Below, piece by piece: positions 1 through 5,835 of a stretch of 8,422 nucleotides of DNA. The stretch lies in contig JAVBYA010000144.1 of the NCBI GenBank assembly GCA_030824295.1, positions 1-8,422 of the forward strand, given 5' to 3'. The translations under genes were made by a program, and so were the position numbers. The stretch comes from Bacteroidota bacterium. Its GTDB lineage: Bacteria; Bacteroidota; Ignavibacteria; UBA10030; UBA8401. The first letter of the stretch is position 1, and the number at the start of each line of letters is the position of its first letter. Under the pieces are notes generated by a model. The model was given only the letters and a program-made list of their open reading frames with translations. It had not been told where the DNA came from and did no database searches.

Positions 1-1749
1 ATCGACACCGCTCCGGAGAACATCCAGGGAACAGTGCTCATCGGACGCAACTGCCGGATCGGCCGGAACGTGAAGCTCATCAAATCGGTGATCGGCAATG
101 ACTGCGTGATCGAGGACGGCGCGGTCATCCGCAACTCCGTCATCTGGTCCGATTCGAAGGTCGGCAAAAGGGCGGAACTGACCTCCTGCGTGGTGGCCAA
201 ATGGTGCACCATCGGCGATCAGGCGGTGATCAGCGATAATGTGTACATCTCGGACAAGTGTCACATCGGCAAAGAGGCAAAGCTGGCGCCGAACATCAAA
301 CTGTGGCCGGAGAAGGAAGTGGAGGACGGTGCGGTGCTGACACGATCGCTCGTGTGGGAGGATAAGTGGCTGAAGGACCTCTTCACCGATGCCCGCATCA
401 CCGGACTCTCCAATATCGAAATGAACCCGGAATTCGGCGCAAAGATCGGCGCGGCATTCGGCGGACTGTCAGGAAAAGGGAAGACCATCCTGATGAGCCG
501 CGATTCGGACAATGTCTCCCGCATGATGAACCGTGCGATCATGTGCGGATTGATGTCCGCCGGCGTGGATGCGGGCGACCTCCGGGCCGTCTCCATCCCT
601 ATCCTCCGCCAGGAACTGCGAGCCGGGAAACATGCCGGGGGCATCCACGTACGGAAATCACCGTTCGACAAGAACCTCACTGACATCATCTTCTTCGATT
701 CCAAAGGGAAGGATCTTCCCACCAGCAAGACGAAATCGCTGGAGCGGCTCTTCTTTGGCGAGGATTTCCCCCGCGCCAAGCAGGATGCGGTGGGAGGCGT
801 CACCTTCCCGGAACGGGCGCAGGAGAGCTACATCCAGAACTTCCTCTCCACGCTGAATGTGGAAGCCATCACCCAGTCCAAATTCAAACTGGTCGTCGAT
901 TATTCCAGCGGCATCGCCTCCTCCATCTTCCCGAACATCATCGGCTCGTTCAACGCGCAGGTGCTCTCGCAGAATGCATACCTTGATGCGAAGAAGATCA
1001 CACGGACGCAGGAAGAAGTGGACCATAACGTGGCGCAGCTCTCGCATATCGTCACCTCGCTCGGATACGATGTCGGTTTCGTGCTGGATGCCGGCGCGGA
1101 ACGCTGTCTGGTGGTGGATGAGAACGGGAAGTTCATCGAAACGGACCGGCTGCTCACCCTGGTGACGCATCTGTTCCTGACCGTCTATCCGCACGTGAAG
1201 AAGATCGCCGTCCCCATCACCGCATCGGCAGAGATCGACCTGATCGCGGAACATATGGGAGTGGAAGTGGTGAAGACGCGCGACAGCCATCTTTCCCTGA
1301 TGGAAGCGGCAACGAAGGATGATGTGAAGTTCGTCGGCGGCACCAAAGGAGGATTCATCTTCACGGACTTCCTGTTCGCCAGCGACGGGATGTACTCCGT
1401 GGCAAAGATCCTGGAGATGCTCGCTCTGGCCGGCACACGGTTCGGTCAGCTGGACAAACAGGTACCGCGGCTCCATATGCAGAAGAAGGTGATCCACGTG
1501 CCGTGGGACAAGAAAGGGCGCGTGATGCGGTACTTGATGAAGGATACGGACCATCAGCCGCACCGCATCCTGCTGGACGGTGTGAAACTCATCCTGGACC
1601 AGAAGGCATCCACCTCCGTGCTCATGTGGCCGGACCGCGCCGTCCCCTCGTTCCACGTTCACGCCGAATCGGCGGACCCGGAACTGGCGGAGATCCTCGT
1701 TTCACAGTATGAAGAGAAGATCGTGGAATGGCGCGACACGCGGGACTGA
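1..1749 (+). CDS. Sugar-phosphate nucleotidyltransferase (mannose-1-phosphate guanylyltransferase-like), C-terminal part with left-handed beta-helix and degenerate phosphohexomutase region; 5' partial
   Basis: The frame is open from base 1 (codons I-D-T-A-P-E-N before the GTG at 34), so the true start and the expected N-terminal nucleotidyltransferase domain lie outside the window; 582 residues are visible. Nucleotides about 30-350 encode hexapeptide repeats (I-G-R-N-C, I-G-N-D-C, I-G-D-Q-A, I-G-K-E-A), a left-handed beta-helix typical of NDP-sugar pyrophosphorylases. From about 400 to 1740 follows a four-domain alpha-D-phosphohexomutase-like region, recognisable from SRDSDNVSR, FFDSKG, VVDENGKF and DGVKLIL. 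Family knowledge: such fusions are annotated as mannose-1-phosphate guanylyltransferase making GDP-mannose for envelope glycans. The mutase motifs are degenerate: H-V-R-K-S-P-F (646-666) replaces T-A-S-H-N-P, D-A-G-A-E-R (1087-1104) replaces D-G-D-x-D-R, G-G-T-K-G-G-F (1336-1356) replaces G-G-E-x-S-G-H, and W-P-D-R-A-V-P (1627-1647) replaces R-P-S-G-T-E-P. I infer that this region is regulatory or structural, not a working mutase. Substrate identity is not certain. Confidence 0.85.
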   Translation: MDTAPENIQGTVLIGRNCRIGRNVKLIKSVIGNDCVIEDGAVIRNSVIWSDSKVGKRAELTSCVVAKWCTIGDQAVISDNVYISDKCHIGKEAKLAPNIKLWPEKEVEDGAVLTRSLVWEDKWLKDLFTDARITGLSNIEMNPEFGAKIGAAFGGLSGKGKTILMSRDSDNVSRMMNRAIMCGLMSAGVDAGDLRAVSIPILRQELRAGKHAGGIHVRKSPFDKNLTDIIFFDSKGKDLPTSKTKSLERLFFGEDFPRAKQDAVGGVTFPERAQESYIQNFLSTLNVEAITQSKFKLVVDYSSGIASSIFPNIIGSFNAQVLSQNAYLDAKKITRTQEEVDHNVAQLSHIVTSLGYDVGFVLDAGAERCLVVDENGKFIETDRLLTLVTHLFLTVYPHVKKIAVPITASAEIDLIAEHMGVEVVKTRDSHLSLMEAATKDDVKFVGGTKGGFIFTDFLFASDGMYSVAKILEMLALAGTRFGQLDKQVPRLHMQKKVIHVPWDKKGRVMRYLMKDTDHQPHRILLDGVKLILDQKASTSVLMWPDRAVPSFHVHAESADPELAEILVSQYEEKIVEWRDTRD

Positions 1750-1756
1750 TTAATTA

Positions 1757-1801
1757 TTTCCATTTGGAACTCGAAAATCGTATATTGAAGTCACTTTTCA
1801 A
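1757..1801 (+). promoter_or_regulatory. Possible promoter with small inverted repeat upstream of the EIIA gene
   Basis: The 89-base gap between genes is clearly AT-rich compared with its surroundings. TATATT at 1781-1786 resembles a -10 box, and TTTCCA at 1757-1762 matches four of six bases of a sigma-70 -35 box with an 18-base spacer. TTGAA (1785-1789) and TTCAA (1797-1801) form an inverted repeat with a 7-base loop just downstream, which could be an operator or chance. The box TATATTGA is also near, but not equal to, the Bacteroidota -7 consensus TAnnTTTG. This is the only gap in the + strand block that looks like a promoter by composition. It is weak evidence without transcript data. Confidence 0.35.
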
Positions 1802-1822
1802 CTCTGTGTCTGTTTGAACGTT

Positions 1823-1828
1823 GGGAGA
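1823..1828 (+). promoter_or_regulatory. Ribosome binding site for the EIIA gene
   Basis: GGGAGA lies 10 bases before the ATG at 1839. It favours ATG 1839 over the in-frame TTG at 1821, which would place this site inside the coding region. Confidence 0.55.
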
Positions 1829-1838
1829 ATTCTCGGTC

Positions 1839-2309
1839 ATGAAGATCAGCGATATTTTAGACGAATCAGTTGTACGGGTACGGCTCAAAGGGAAATCCAA
1901 GGACGAGATCATCAACGAGATGATCGCCATCGTCAACCACTCCAACAAGATCACGGACATCGAGAAGGTCCGGGAAGCGATCTTCGAACGCGAGAAGATC
2001 ATGTCCACCGGTGTGGGGAACGGTTTCGCTATCCCGCACGGCAAATGCGACGCGGTGCTGGACATCGTGGCCGCGTTCGCGATCACCGAAGAGGCGATCG
2101 ATTATGAATCGCTGGATGAACAGCCGGTCCATCTCATCTTTCTGCTCATCGGCAAGGACAGCATGGTCGGACCGCACATCAAACTGCTCAGCCGTATCTC
2201 CCGTCTGATGAACAAAGAGGACTTCCGCAAGAAGCTGCTCGATGCCCAAACACCGAAAGAGGTCATCGACATCTTCCGGAATGAAGAGGCTCAGTATTTC
2301 GACAATTAA
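1839..2309 (+). CDS. PTS EIIA type-2 domain protein (PtsN/fructose-type IIA)
   Basis: This is a stand-alone 156-residue cytoplasmic protein, the usual size of a single PTS_EIIA_2 domain. The phosphoacceptor motif is intact: G-V-G-N-G-F-A-I-P-H-G-K, with the catalytic histidine at residue 67 (bases 2037-2039). A second conserved histidine occurs in G-P-H-I-K-L-L at residue 113, and the C-terminal helix E-V-I-D-I-F is typical. In the family, the histidine receives phosphate from HPr or NPr. Fructose-type proteins pass it to a IIB domain, while PtsN-type proteins act as regulators of nitrogen, potassium or carbon status. No IIB, IIC, HPr or EI gene is in the window, so a regulatory PtsN-like role seems more likely than transport; this is inference. 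ATG 1839 is chosen from the GGGAGA site; a TTG at 1821 would add six residues. hisS follows after 72 bases. Confidence 0.85.
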   Translation: MKISDILDESVVRVRLKGKSKDEIINEMIAIVNHSNKITDIEKVREAIFEREKIMSTGVGNGFAIPHGKCDAVLDIVAAFAITEEAIDYESLDEQPVHLIFLLIGKDSMVGPHIKLLSRISRLMNKEDFRKKLLDAQTPKEVIDIFRNEEAQYFDN

Positions 2310-2350
2310 CCGGGCGTTCACGGTCCCCCGCTCCGCCGTGCGCCCTCCGG
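2310..2350 (+). repeat. Intercistronic hairpin element, long copy (EIIA gene to hisS)
   Basis: Immediately after the TAA stop comes CCGGGCGTTC (2310-2319), and after a 21-base insert CGCCCTCCGG (2341-2350). GGGCG (2312-2316) pairs with CGCCC (2341-2345) and, after a two-base TT bulge, CACGG (2319-2323) pairs with CCGTG (2336-2340). This gives a 10-bp GC-rich stem with a 12-base loop. No T-tract follows, so it is not a classical intrinsic terminator. Both arms recur with 9/10 identity in the gap after hisS. A further small stem, GGCG/CGCC, sits at 2349-2361. It may act in mRNA processing, stability or partial termination upstream of hisS; this is inference. Confidence 0.5.
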
Positions 2351-2381
2351 CGTCTTCCGCCATCCATTCAACGCAGACCCT

Positions 2382-3632
2382 GTGAATTACCGTTCGATCA
2401 AAGGTACGAAGGACATCCTTCCGTCCGAAACGCCCCTGTGGCAGTACGCGGAGCAGATCATCCGCGACGTCTTCCGTCAGTTCAACTACAAAGAGATCCG
2501 CACACCGGTCTTTGAGACCACGGCCCTGTTCGCCCGCAGCATCGGTGAATTGACCGACATCGTCGGCAAGGAGATGTACACGTTCCAGGACCGGAGCGGC
2601 GACAGCATCACGCTCCGTCCGGAAGGGACCGCTTCCGCGCTCCGTGCATACATCCAGAACAATCTCGGCGAATCGCTCCCGCTCTCCAAGGTCTATTATA
2701 TCGGACCGATGTTCCGTCAGGAACGGCCCCAGGCAGGACGTCTTCGTCAGTTCCACCAGTTCGGTGCCGAAGCGATCGGTTCCCCCACCGCGGAGACCGA
2801 TGTGGAGATCATTGCGATGACGCTGGAGATCTACAAGCGTCTCGGCATCACCAACTATACGCTGCAGATCAATTCCGTCGGCGACGAGGAATGCCGTCCC
2901 CGTTACAAGGAAGTGCTCCGGAACGAACTGCTGAAGATCGCCGACAAACTCTCCGGTGAAAGCCAGAAGCGGATCGAGCAGAACCCGATGCGCGTGCTCG
3001 ACTCGAAGGATGAGAACGATAAAGCACTCACGGCCGGCATGCCGCTCATCACCGACTATCTCAACGATGAGTGTCAGGCGCATTTCGAACGGGTGAAGTC
3101 GCTGCTTTCCGCCTACAGCATCCCGTTCACGGTGAACGGACGGCTGGTGCGCGGATTGGATTACTATACGAAGACCGCATTCGAGATCACCAGCACCGAG
3201 CTCGGGTCGCAGGATGCGCTCGCCGGCGGCGGACGCTATGACCTGCTGGTGAAGGAACTCGGCGGGAAACAGACCCCCGGCGTCGGATTCGCCGCTGGAA
3301 TGGAACGGCTGATGATGATCCTGGAAAAGAAGGGATTCCAGCCCCCCGTGCAGCGTCCGACGGTATTCCTTGCTGCCGCGGATGATAAGGCGCGGGATTG
3401 GGTGCTGAAGACGACGATGATGCTCCGCACAAAGGGAATTGCAGCAGAATGCGACCTGTTGTCGCGCAGTTTGAAGTCCCAGATGAAGGAAGCGGACCGG
3501 CAGCAGGCGAAATATTCGCTGGTGGTCGGTTCGATGGAACTTGAGACCGGCTCCGCAGTGTTGAAGAATCTAACGGATCATTCCCAGCAGCAGATCCAGC
3601 TGGGAACGATCGAGCAATTCTTCACCCGTTGA
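2382..3632 (+). CDS. hisS: Histidyl-tRNA synthetase
   Basis: This class IIa aminoacyl-tRNA synthetase charges tRNA-His with histidine using ATP, in the cytoplasm as a homodimer. At 416 residues it has normal bacterial length. The N-terminus K-G-T-K-D-I-L-P (residues 7-14) is the standard HisRS opening and supports the GTG start at 2382, although no clear Shine-Dalgarno site precedes it. Motif 1 lies around 36-60. Motif 2 is F-R-Q-E-R-P-Q-A-G-R followed by Q-F-H-Q-F-G-A-E (111-130). The HisRS-specific histidine-binding loop is R-G-L-D-Y-Y-T-K-T (257-265), with G-G-G-R-Y-D at 282-287. Motif 3 is G-V-G-F-A-A-G-M-E-R-L (300-310). The anticodon-binding domain spans about 325-416. All key elements are intact. 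The 72-base leader is too short for a T-box. Confidence 0.97.
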   Translation: MNYRSIKGTKDILPSETPLWQYAEQIIRDVFRQFNYKEIRTPVFETTALFARSIGELTDIVGKEMYTFQDRSGDSITLRPEGTASALRAYIQNNLGESLPLSKVYYIGPMFRQERPQAGRLRQFHQFGAEAIGSPTAETDVEIIAMTLEIYKRLGITNYTLQINSVGDEECRPRYKEVLRNELLKIADKLSGESQKRIEQNPMRVLDSKDENDKALTAGMPLITDYLNDECQAHFERVKSLLSAYSIPFTVNGRLVRGLDYYTKTAFEITSTELGSQDALAGGGRYDLLVKELGGKQTPGVGFAAGMERLMMILEKKGFQPPVQRPTVFLAAADDKARDWVLKTTMMLRTKGIAAECDLLSRSLKSQMKEADRQQAKYSLVVGSMELETGSAVLKNLTDHSQQQIQLGTIEQFFTR

Positions 3633-3660
3633 CCAGGCGTTCCGAGCGCCTTCCGGAAGG
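3633..3660 (+). repeat. Intercistronic hairpin element, short copy (hisS to unknown gene)
   Basis: Directly after the hisS TGA comes CCAGGCGTTC (3633-3642), then after four bases CGCCTTCCGG (3647-3656). AGGCG (3635-3639) pairs with CGCCT (3647-3651) around a 7-base loop. Each arm matches the element after the EIIA gene at 9 of 10 positions. The 3' side continues into a perfect 12-base palindrome, CCTTCCGGAAGG (3649-3660), which overlaps the ribosome binding site of the next gene. No T-tract follows, so it is not an ordinary intrinsic terminator. Confidence 0.45.
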
Positions 3661-3662
3661 GA
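3655..3662 (+). promoter_or_regulatory. Ribosome binding site for the unknown gene, inside a palindrome
   Basis: GGAAGGGA ends six bases before ATG 3669 and is the strongest Shine-Dalgarno match in the window. Its first six bases belong to the palindrome CCTTCCGGAAGG, so local pairing could mask it. Confidence 0.6.
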
Positions 3663-3668
3663 CACCGT

Positions 3669-4163
3669 ATGGCGCAGACAAAACAACCGATCGAATACCG
3701 TTTATTGGTCCAGCCGACCTATGATGAGACGCTGAAGAAGGCAGGGACGCTGTTCCTGCTGGAGACCTCCAAGCAGTTCACGAATTTCAGTTATGCGATC
3801 GATGTGAAGGATGATGTGGACGGGAGCAACGTGGTGTGGACCCTGCACGGACTGCGGGCTCCCTCCATGAACATGCCTGCCACCGGCGCGGCACAGTTCC
3901 GGAAAGTGTATTTCGATCTTCCCCGGTCGCTCCACTTCACCTTGATCAAGAAGGGGAAGACCAAAGCGGTCACCGAACTGAAGTTCGCCCGTACGGCATA
4001 CACCTCCGGCCGGTCCACGAGTGCATTCCTGAAGATCTATACGGACGAACAGATGTTCGAAGCGAACCGGGCGGGTGATGTGGTGATGGCGGAGCTGAAG
4101 CCGGACATCCACCGTGAACCGCCGAAGAAGAAACAACCACCACAGACAAAGAGTAAAACCTAA
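3669..4163 (+). CDS. Uncharacterised 164-residue protein, translationally coupled to lgt
   Basis: I do not recognise a family. The protein has no signal peptide, no membrane segment and no cysteine. Residues about 8-135 alternate hydrophobic and polar positions (for example Y-R-L-L-V-Q-P, T-L-F-L-L-E-T, V-V-W-T-L-H-G-L, H-F-T-L-I-K-K), which suggests a compact mostly beta fold. The end is a basic, proline-rich tail, P-P-K-K-K-Q-P-P-Q-T-K-S-K-T, probably disordered and possibly nucleic-acid or membrane-surface binding. The coding case is good: a strong Shine-Dalgarno site precedes ATG 3669, codon use is like its neighbours, and the TAA stop overlaps the ATG of lgt by one base. The overlap suggests co-translation with lgt and perhaps a role near the envelope, but no function can be assigned. 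Confidence 0.8.
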   Translation: MAQTKQPIEYRLLVQPTYDETLKKAGTLFLLETSKQFTNFSYAIDVKDDVDGSNVVWTLHGLRAPSMNMPATGAAQFRKVYFDLPRSLHFTLIKKGKTKAVTELKFARTAYTSGRSTSAFLKIYTDEQMFEANRAGDVVMAELKPDIHREPPKKKQPPQTKSKT

Positions 4164-4981
4164 TGTACCCAGTCATCGTGTCGTTCGGCAGTTTCACCAT
4201 CTACAGTTTCGGACTGATGATGGGTCTCTCCTTCCTTCTCGGCAACCACCTTCTCACACGGGAATTCAAGCGGAAGAAGATCAAACCGGAACTCGCCTCC
4301 AACATCACGCTGATCGCACTCATCGCCGGGGTCTCCGGTTCCAAACTGCTCTATCTGATCGAGAACTGGAGCCATTTCGTCCGCGACCCCGTCGGCATGA
4401 CCTTCTCTCCCGGCGGATTGACCTTCTACGGCGGCTTCGTGCTGGCCATGCTCTCCGTGTATCTCTACACGCGTTCCAAGAACATCCCGTTCATCCGCAT
4501 CGCCGATGCTGCCGCACCGGCACTGATGCTGGCGTACGGCGTTGCCCGCATCGGCTGTCATCTTGCCGGGGACGGCGACTATGGATTCCCGACCACCATG
4601 CCGTGGGGCACCGATTATTCCAACGGGACCTATCCTCCCTCTGCTGCGTTCAGGAACTTCCCGGAAGTGACATCGCTCTTCCCCGGCGGTGTCGTACCGG
4701 ACAACACCCTTTGCCATCCCACGCCGGTCTATGAGACCATCATCTGCGCCGTGTTCTTCCTGTTCCTCTGGCGGAAACGGACCGTGTGGACGATGGAAGG
4801 CCAGTTGTTCTATTCGTATCTGATCCTCGCTGGTCTCGAACGCTTCTCTGTGGAGTTCTTCCGGTTGAATCCGCGTCTGCTGCTGGGGCTCAGTGAGGCG
4901 CAGGTGATCGCACTCATCCTGATGCTCATCGGCGCGGTCGGACTGAATTCCCTCCGGCGGCTCAAACAACAGCAGAGCTGA
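4163..4981 (+). CDS. lgt: Phosphatidylglycerol-prolipoprotein diacylglyceryl transferase
   Basis: Lgt is an inner-membrane enzyme that moves diacylglycerol from phosphatidylglycerol to the lipobox cysteine of prolipoproteins, the first step of lipoprotein maturation. The 272-residue protein shows about seven hydrophobic segments, near residues 9-28, 46-64, 86-102, 114-130, 190-203, 214-226 and 246-262. The Lgt signature appears as A-R-I-G-C-H-L-A-G-D-G-D-Y-G (128-141), where the E. coli form is G-R-x-G-N-F-I-N-x-E; Arg129 is kept. H-P-T-P-V-Y-E (185-191) and E-R-F-S-V-E-F-F-R (226-234) are also conserved. The E. coli His103 position (H-G-G) reads Tyr89 in F-Y-G-G. These are lineage-type variants, I believe, not decay. 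It overlaps the preceding gene at TAATG, and rlmB follows one base after its stop, so the three are likely one translational unit. Confidence 0.95.
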   Translation: MYPVIVSFGSFTIYSFGLMMGLSFLLGNHLLTREFKRKKIKPELASNITLIALIAGVSGSKLLYLIENWSHFVRDPVGMTFSPGGLTFYGGFVLAMLSVYLYTRSKNIPFIRIADAAAPALMLAYGVARIGCHLAGDGDYGFPTTMPWGTDYSNGTYPPSAAFRNFPEVTSLFPGGVVPDNTLCHPTPVYETIICAVFFLFLWRKRTVWTMEGQLFYSYLILAGLERFSVEFFRLNPRLLLGLSEAQVIALILMLIGAVGLNSLRRLKQQQS

Positions 4982-4982
4982 T

Positions 4983-5717
4983 ATGAACATCATTTCCGGC
5001 CGCAAACCTGTCCTGGAAGCACTCAAGGCGAACACCCCGATCGACAAACTGCTCATCGCGCAGAACTCGCACGGCGAAGCGGTGGACGAGATCCTGAAGC
5101 TGGCGCGGCAGAAGAACATCCCCTTCAAGTTCACACCTGCCGATCAGGTGGCCAAGACGGCGCAAAGCACCAACGCGCAGGGGGTCGCTGCATTCATCGG
5201 CACAAAGGAATTCTCCGATATCTCCCATCTGTTCGACATCGCCAAGGCGAAGAATGAACAGCCGTACTTCCTGGTCTTCGACGAGATCGAGGATGTGCAC
5301 AATCTCGGCGCACTCATCCGCACGGCGGTCTGCTCCGGCGCGCACGGCGGCATCATTCCGAAGCATCACAATGCACCGGTCAATGATACGGTGGTGAAGA
5401 CCTCCGCCGGCGCCAGCCTGCACTTCCCGATGGCGCGCGTGACGAACATCGCGCAGACCATCGACGAGCTGAAGGACCAGGGGGTGTGGATCGTAGGGAC
5501 CGAGATGACCGCACCGAAGAACTTCACCCAGGTGGATTACACTGTGCCGGTGGCCTTGGTGATCGGGAACGAAGGGAAAGGGATGCGGCGGCTGGTGAAG
5601 GACAAGTGCGATTTCCTGGTGAACATCCCGATGAAAGGGGGCTTCGAGTCCCTGAACGCCTCCGTGGCCGGCGCGATCGTGATGTATGAAGTATTGAGGA
5701 AACGTTCAAAACTTTGA
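4983..5717 (+). CDS. rlmB: 23S rRNA (guanosine-2'-O)-methyltransferase of the TrmH/SpoU family
   Basis: This SPOUT-class enzyme uses S-adenosylmethionine to methylate the ribose of a guanosine (G2251 in E. coli 23S rRNA) in the peptidyl-transferase P loop. The 244 residues match the E. coli protein in size and architecture. The N-terminal substrate-binding domain (about 1-75) opens with I-S-G-R-K-P-V-L-E-A-L. The knotted catalytic domain carries motif 1, N-L-G-A-L-I-R-T-A (107-115), motif 2, V-I-G-N-E-G-K-G-M-R-R (193-203), and motif 3, I-P-M-K-G-G then S-L-N-A-S-V-A (215-229). All are intact. Start ATG 4983 lies one base past the lgt stop, with no clear Shine-Dalgarno site, so it is probably translated by coupling. 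A different TrmH-family target (another rRNA or tRNA site) cannot be fully excluded. Confidence 0.92.
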   Translation: MNIISGRKPVLEALKANTPIDKLLIAQNSHGEAVDEILKLARQKNIPFKFTPADQVAKTAQSTNAQGVAAFIGTKEFSDISHLFDIAKAKNEQPYFLVFDEIEDVHNLGALIRTAVCSGAHGGIIPKHHNAPVNDTVVKTSAGASLHFPMARVTNIAQTIDELKDQGVWIVGTEMTAPKNFTQVDYTVPVALVIGNEGKGMRRLVKDKCDFLVNIPMKGGFESLNASVAGAIVMYEVLRKRSKL

Positions 5718-5804
5718 CACGTTCACTGACGGCATCCGTTCGCTCCTTGCGTTCGGTCACCCGGCAGACCCACTCCCATCTTTTCGCTGGCGCAGTCCCG
5801 TTCT
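5703..5804 (+). other. Cluster of CGTTC words at the rlmB end and in the rlmB-corA gap
   Basis: The gap between rlmB and corA is 118 bases. CGTTCA at 5703 and 5720, CGTTCG at 5737 and 5750, and CGTTCT at 5799 give five copies of CGTTC within about 100 bases, the first four spaced 17, 17 and 13 bases apart. The first lies in the last codons of rlmB. A weak ACGG/CCGT stem is present at 5729-5739. I see no convincing promoter boxes, terminator or Shine-Dalgarno site before corA. The repeated word could be a binding site array or chance. Confidence 0.25.
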
Positions 5805-5835
5805 TTTCACCATATTCCCAGCAACAGCACACCGC

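Noticed and set aside
34..36. GTG at 34 as the start of the first gene
   Set aside because: The frame is open to base 1 and hexapeptide-type sequence already precedes it; the family has an N-terminal catalytic domain further upstream.
658..1662. 334-codon open frame on the - strand inside the nucleotidyltransferase fusion gene
   Set aside because: Antisense shadow of a clear protein family; no start signal and no recognisable domain.
1732..1758. Terminator at the end of the first gene (CGCG-ACA-CGCG followed by AT-rich DNA)
   Set aside because: Only four base pairs with a three-base loop and no continuous T-run; too weak to call.
2312..2361. Rho-independent terminator between the EIIA gene and hisS
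   Set aside because: The stem is good, but no T-rich tract follows; called an intercistronic hairpin instead.
2310..2381. T-box leader of hisS
   Set aside because: The gap is only 72 bases, with no T-box core sequence and no terminator/antiterminator pair.
1866..3083. 405-codon open frame on the - strand across the EIIA gene and hisS
   Set aside because: It spans two well-recognised + strand genes, its product is unlike any family and is rich in Asp, Val and Arg, as expected when GC-rich codons are read backwards.
4160..5134. 324-codon open frame on the - strand across lgt and the start of rlmB
   Set aside because: Lgt and RlmB motifs are unambiguous on the + strand; the reverse product is low-complexity and Glu/Gln/Arg-rich.
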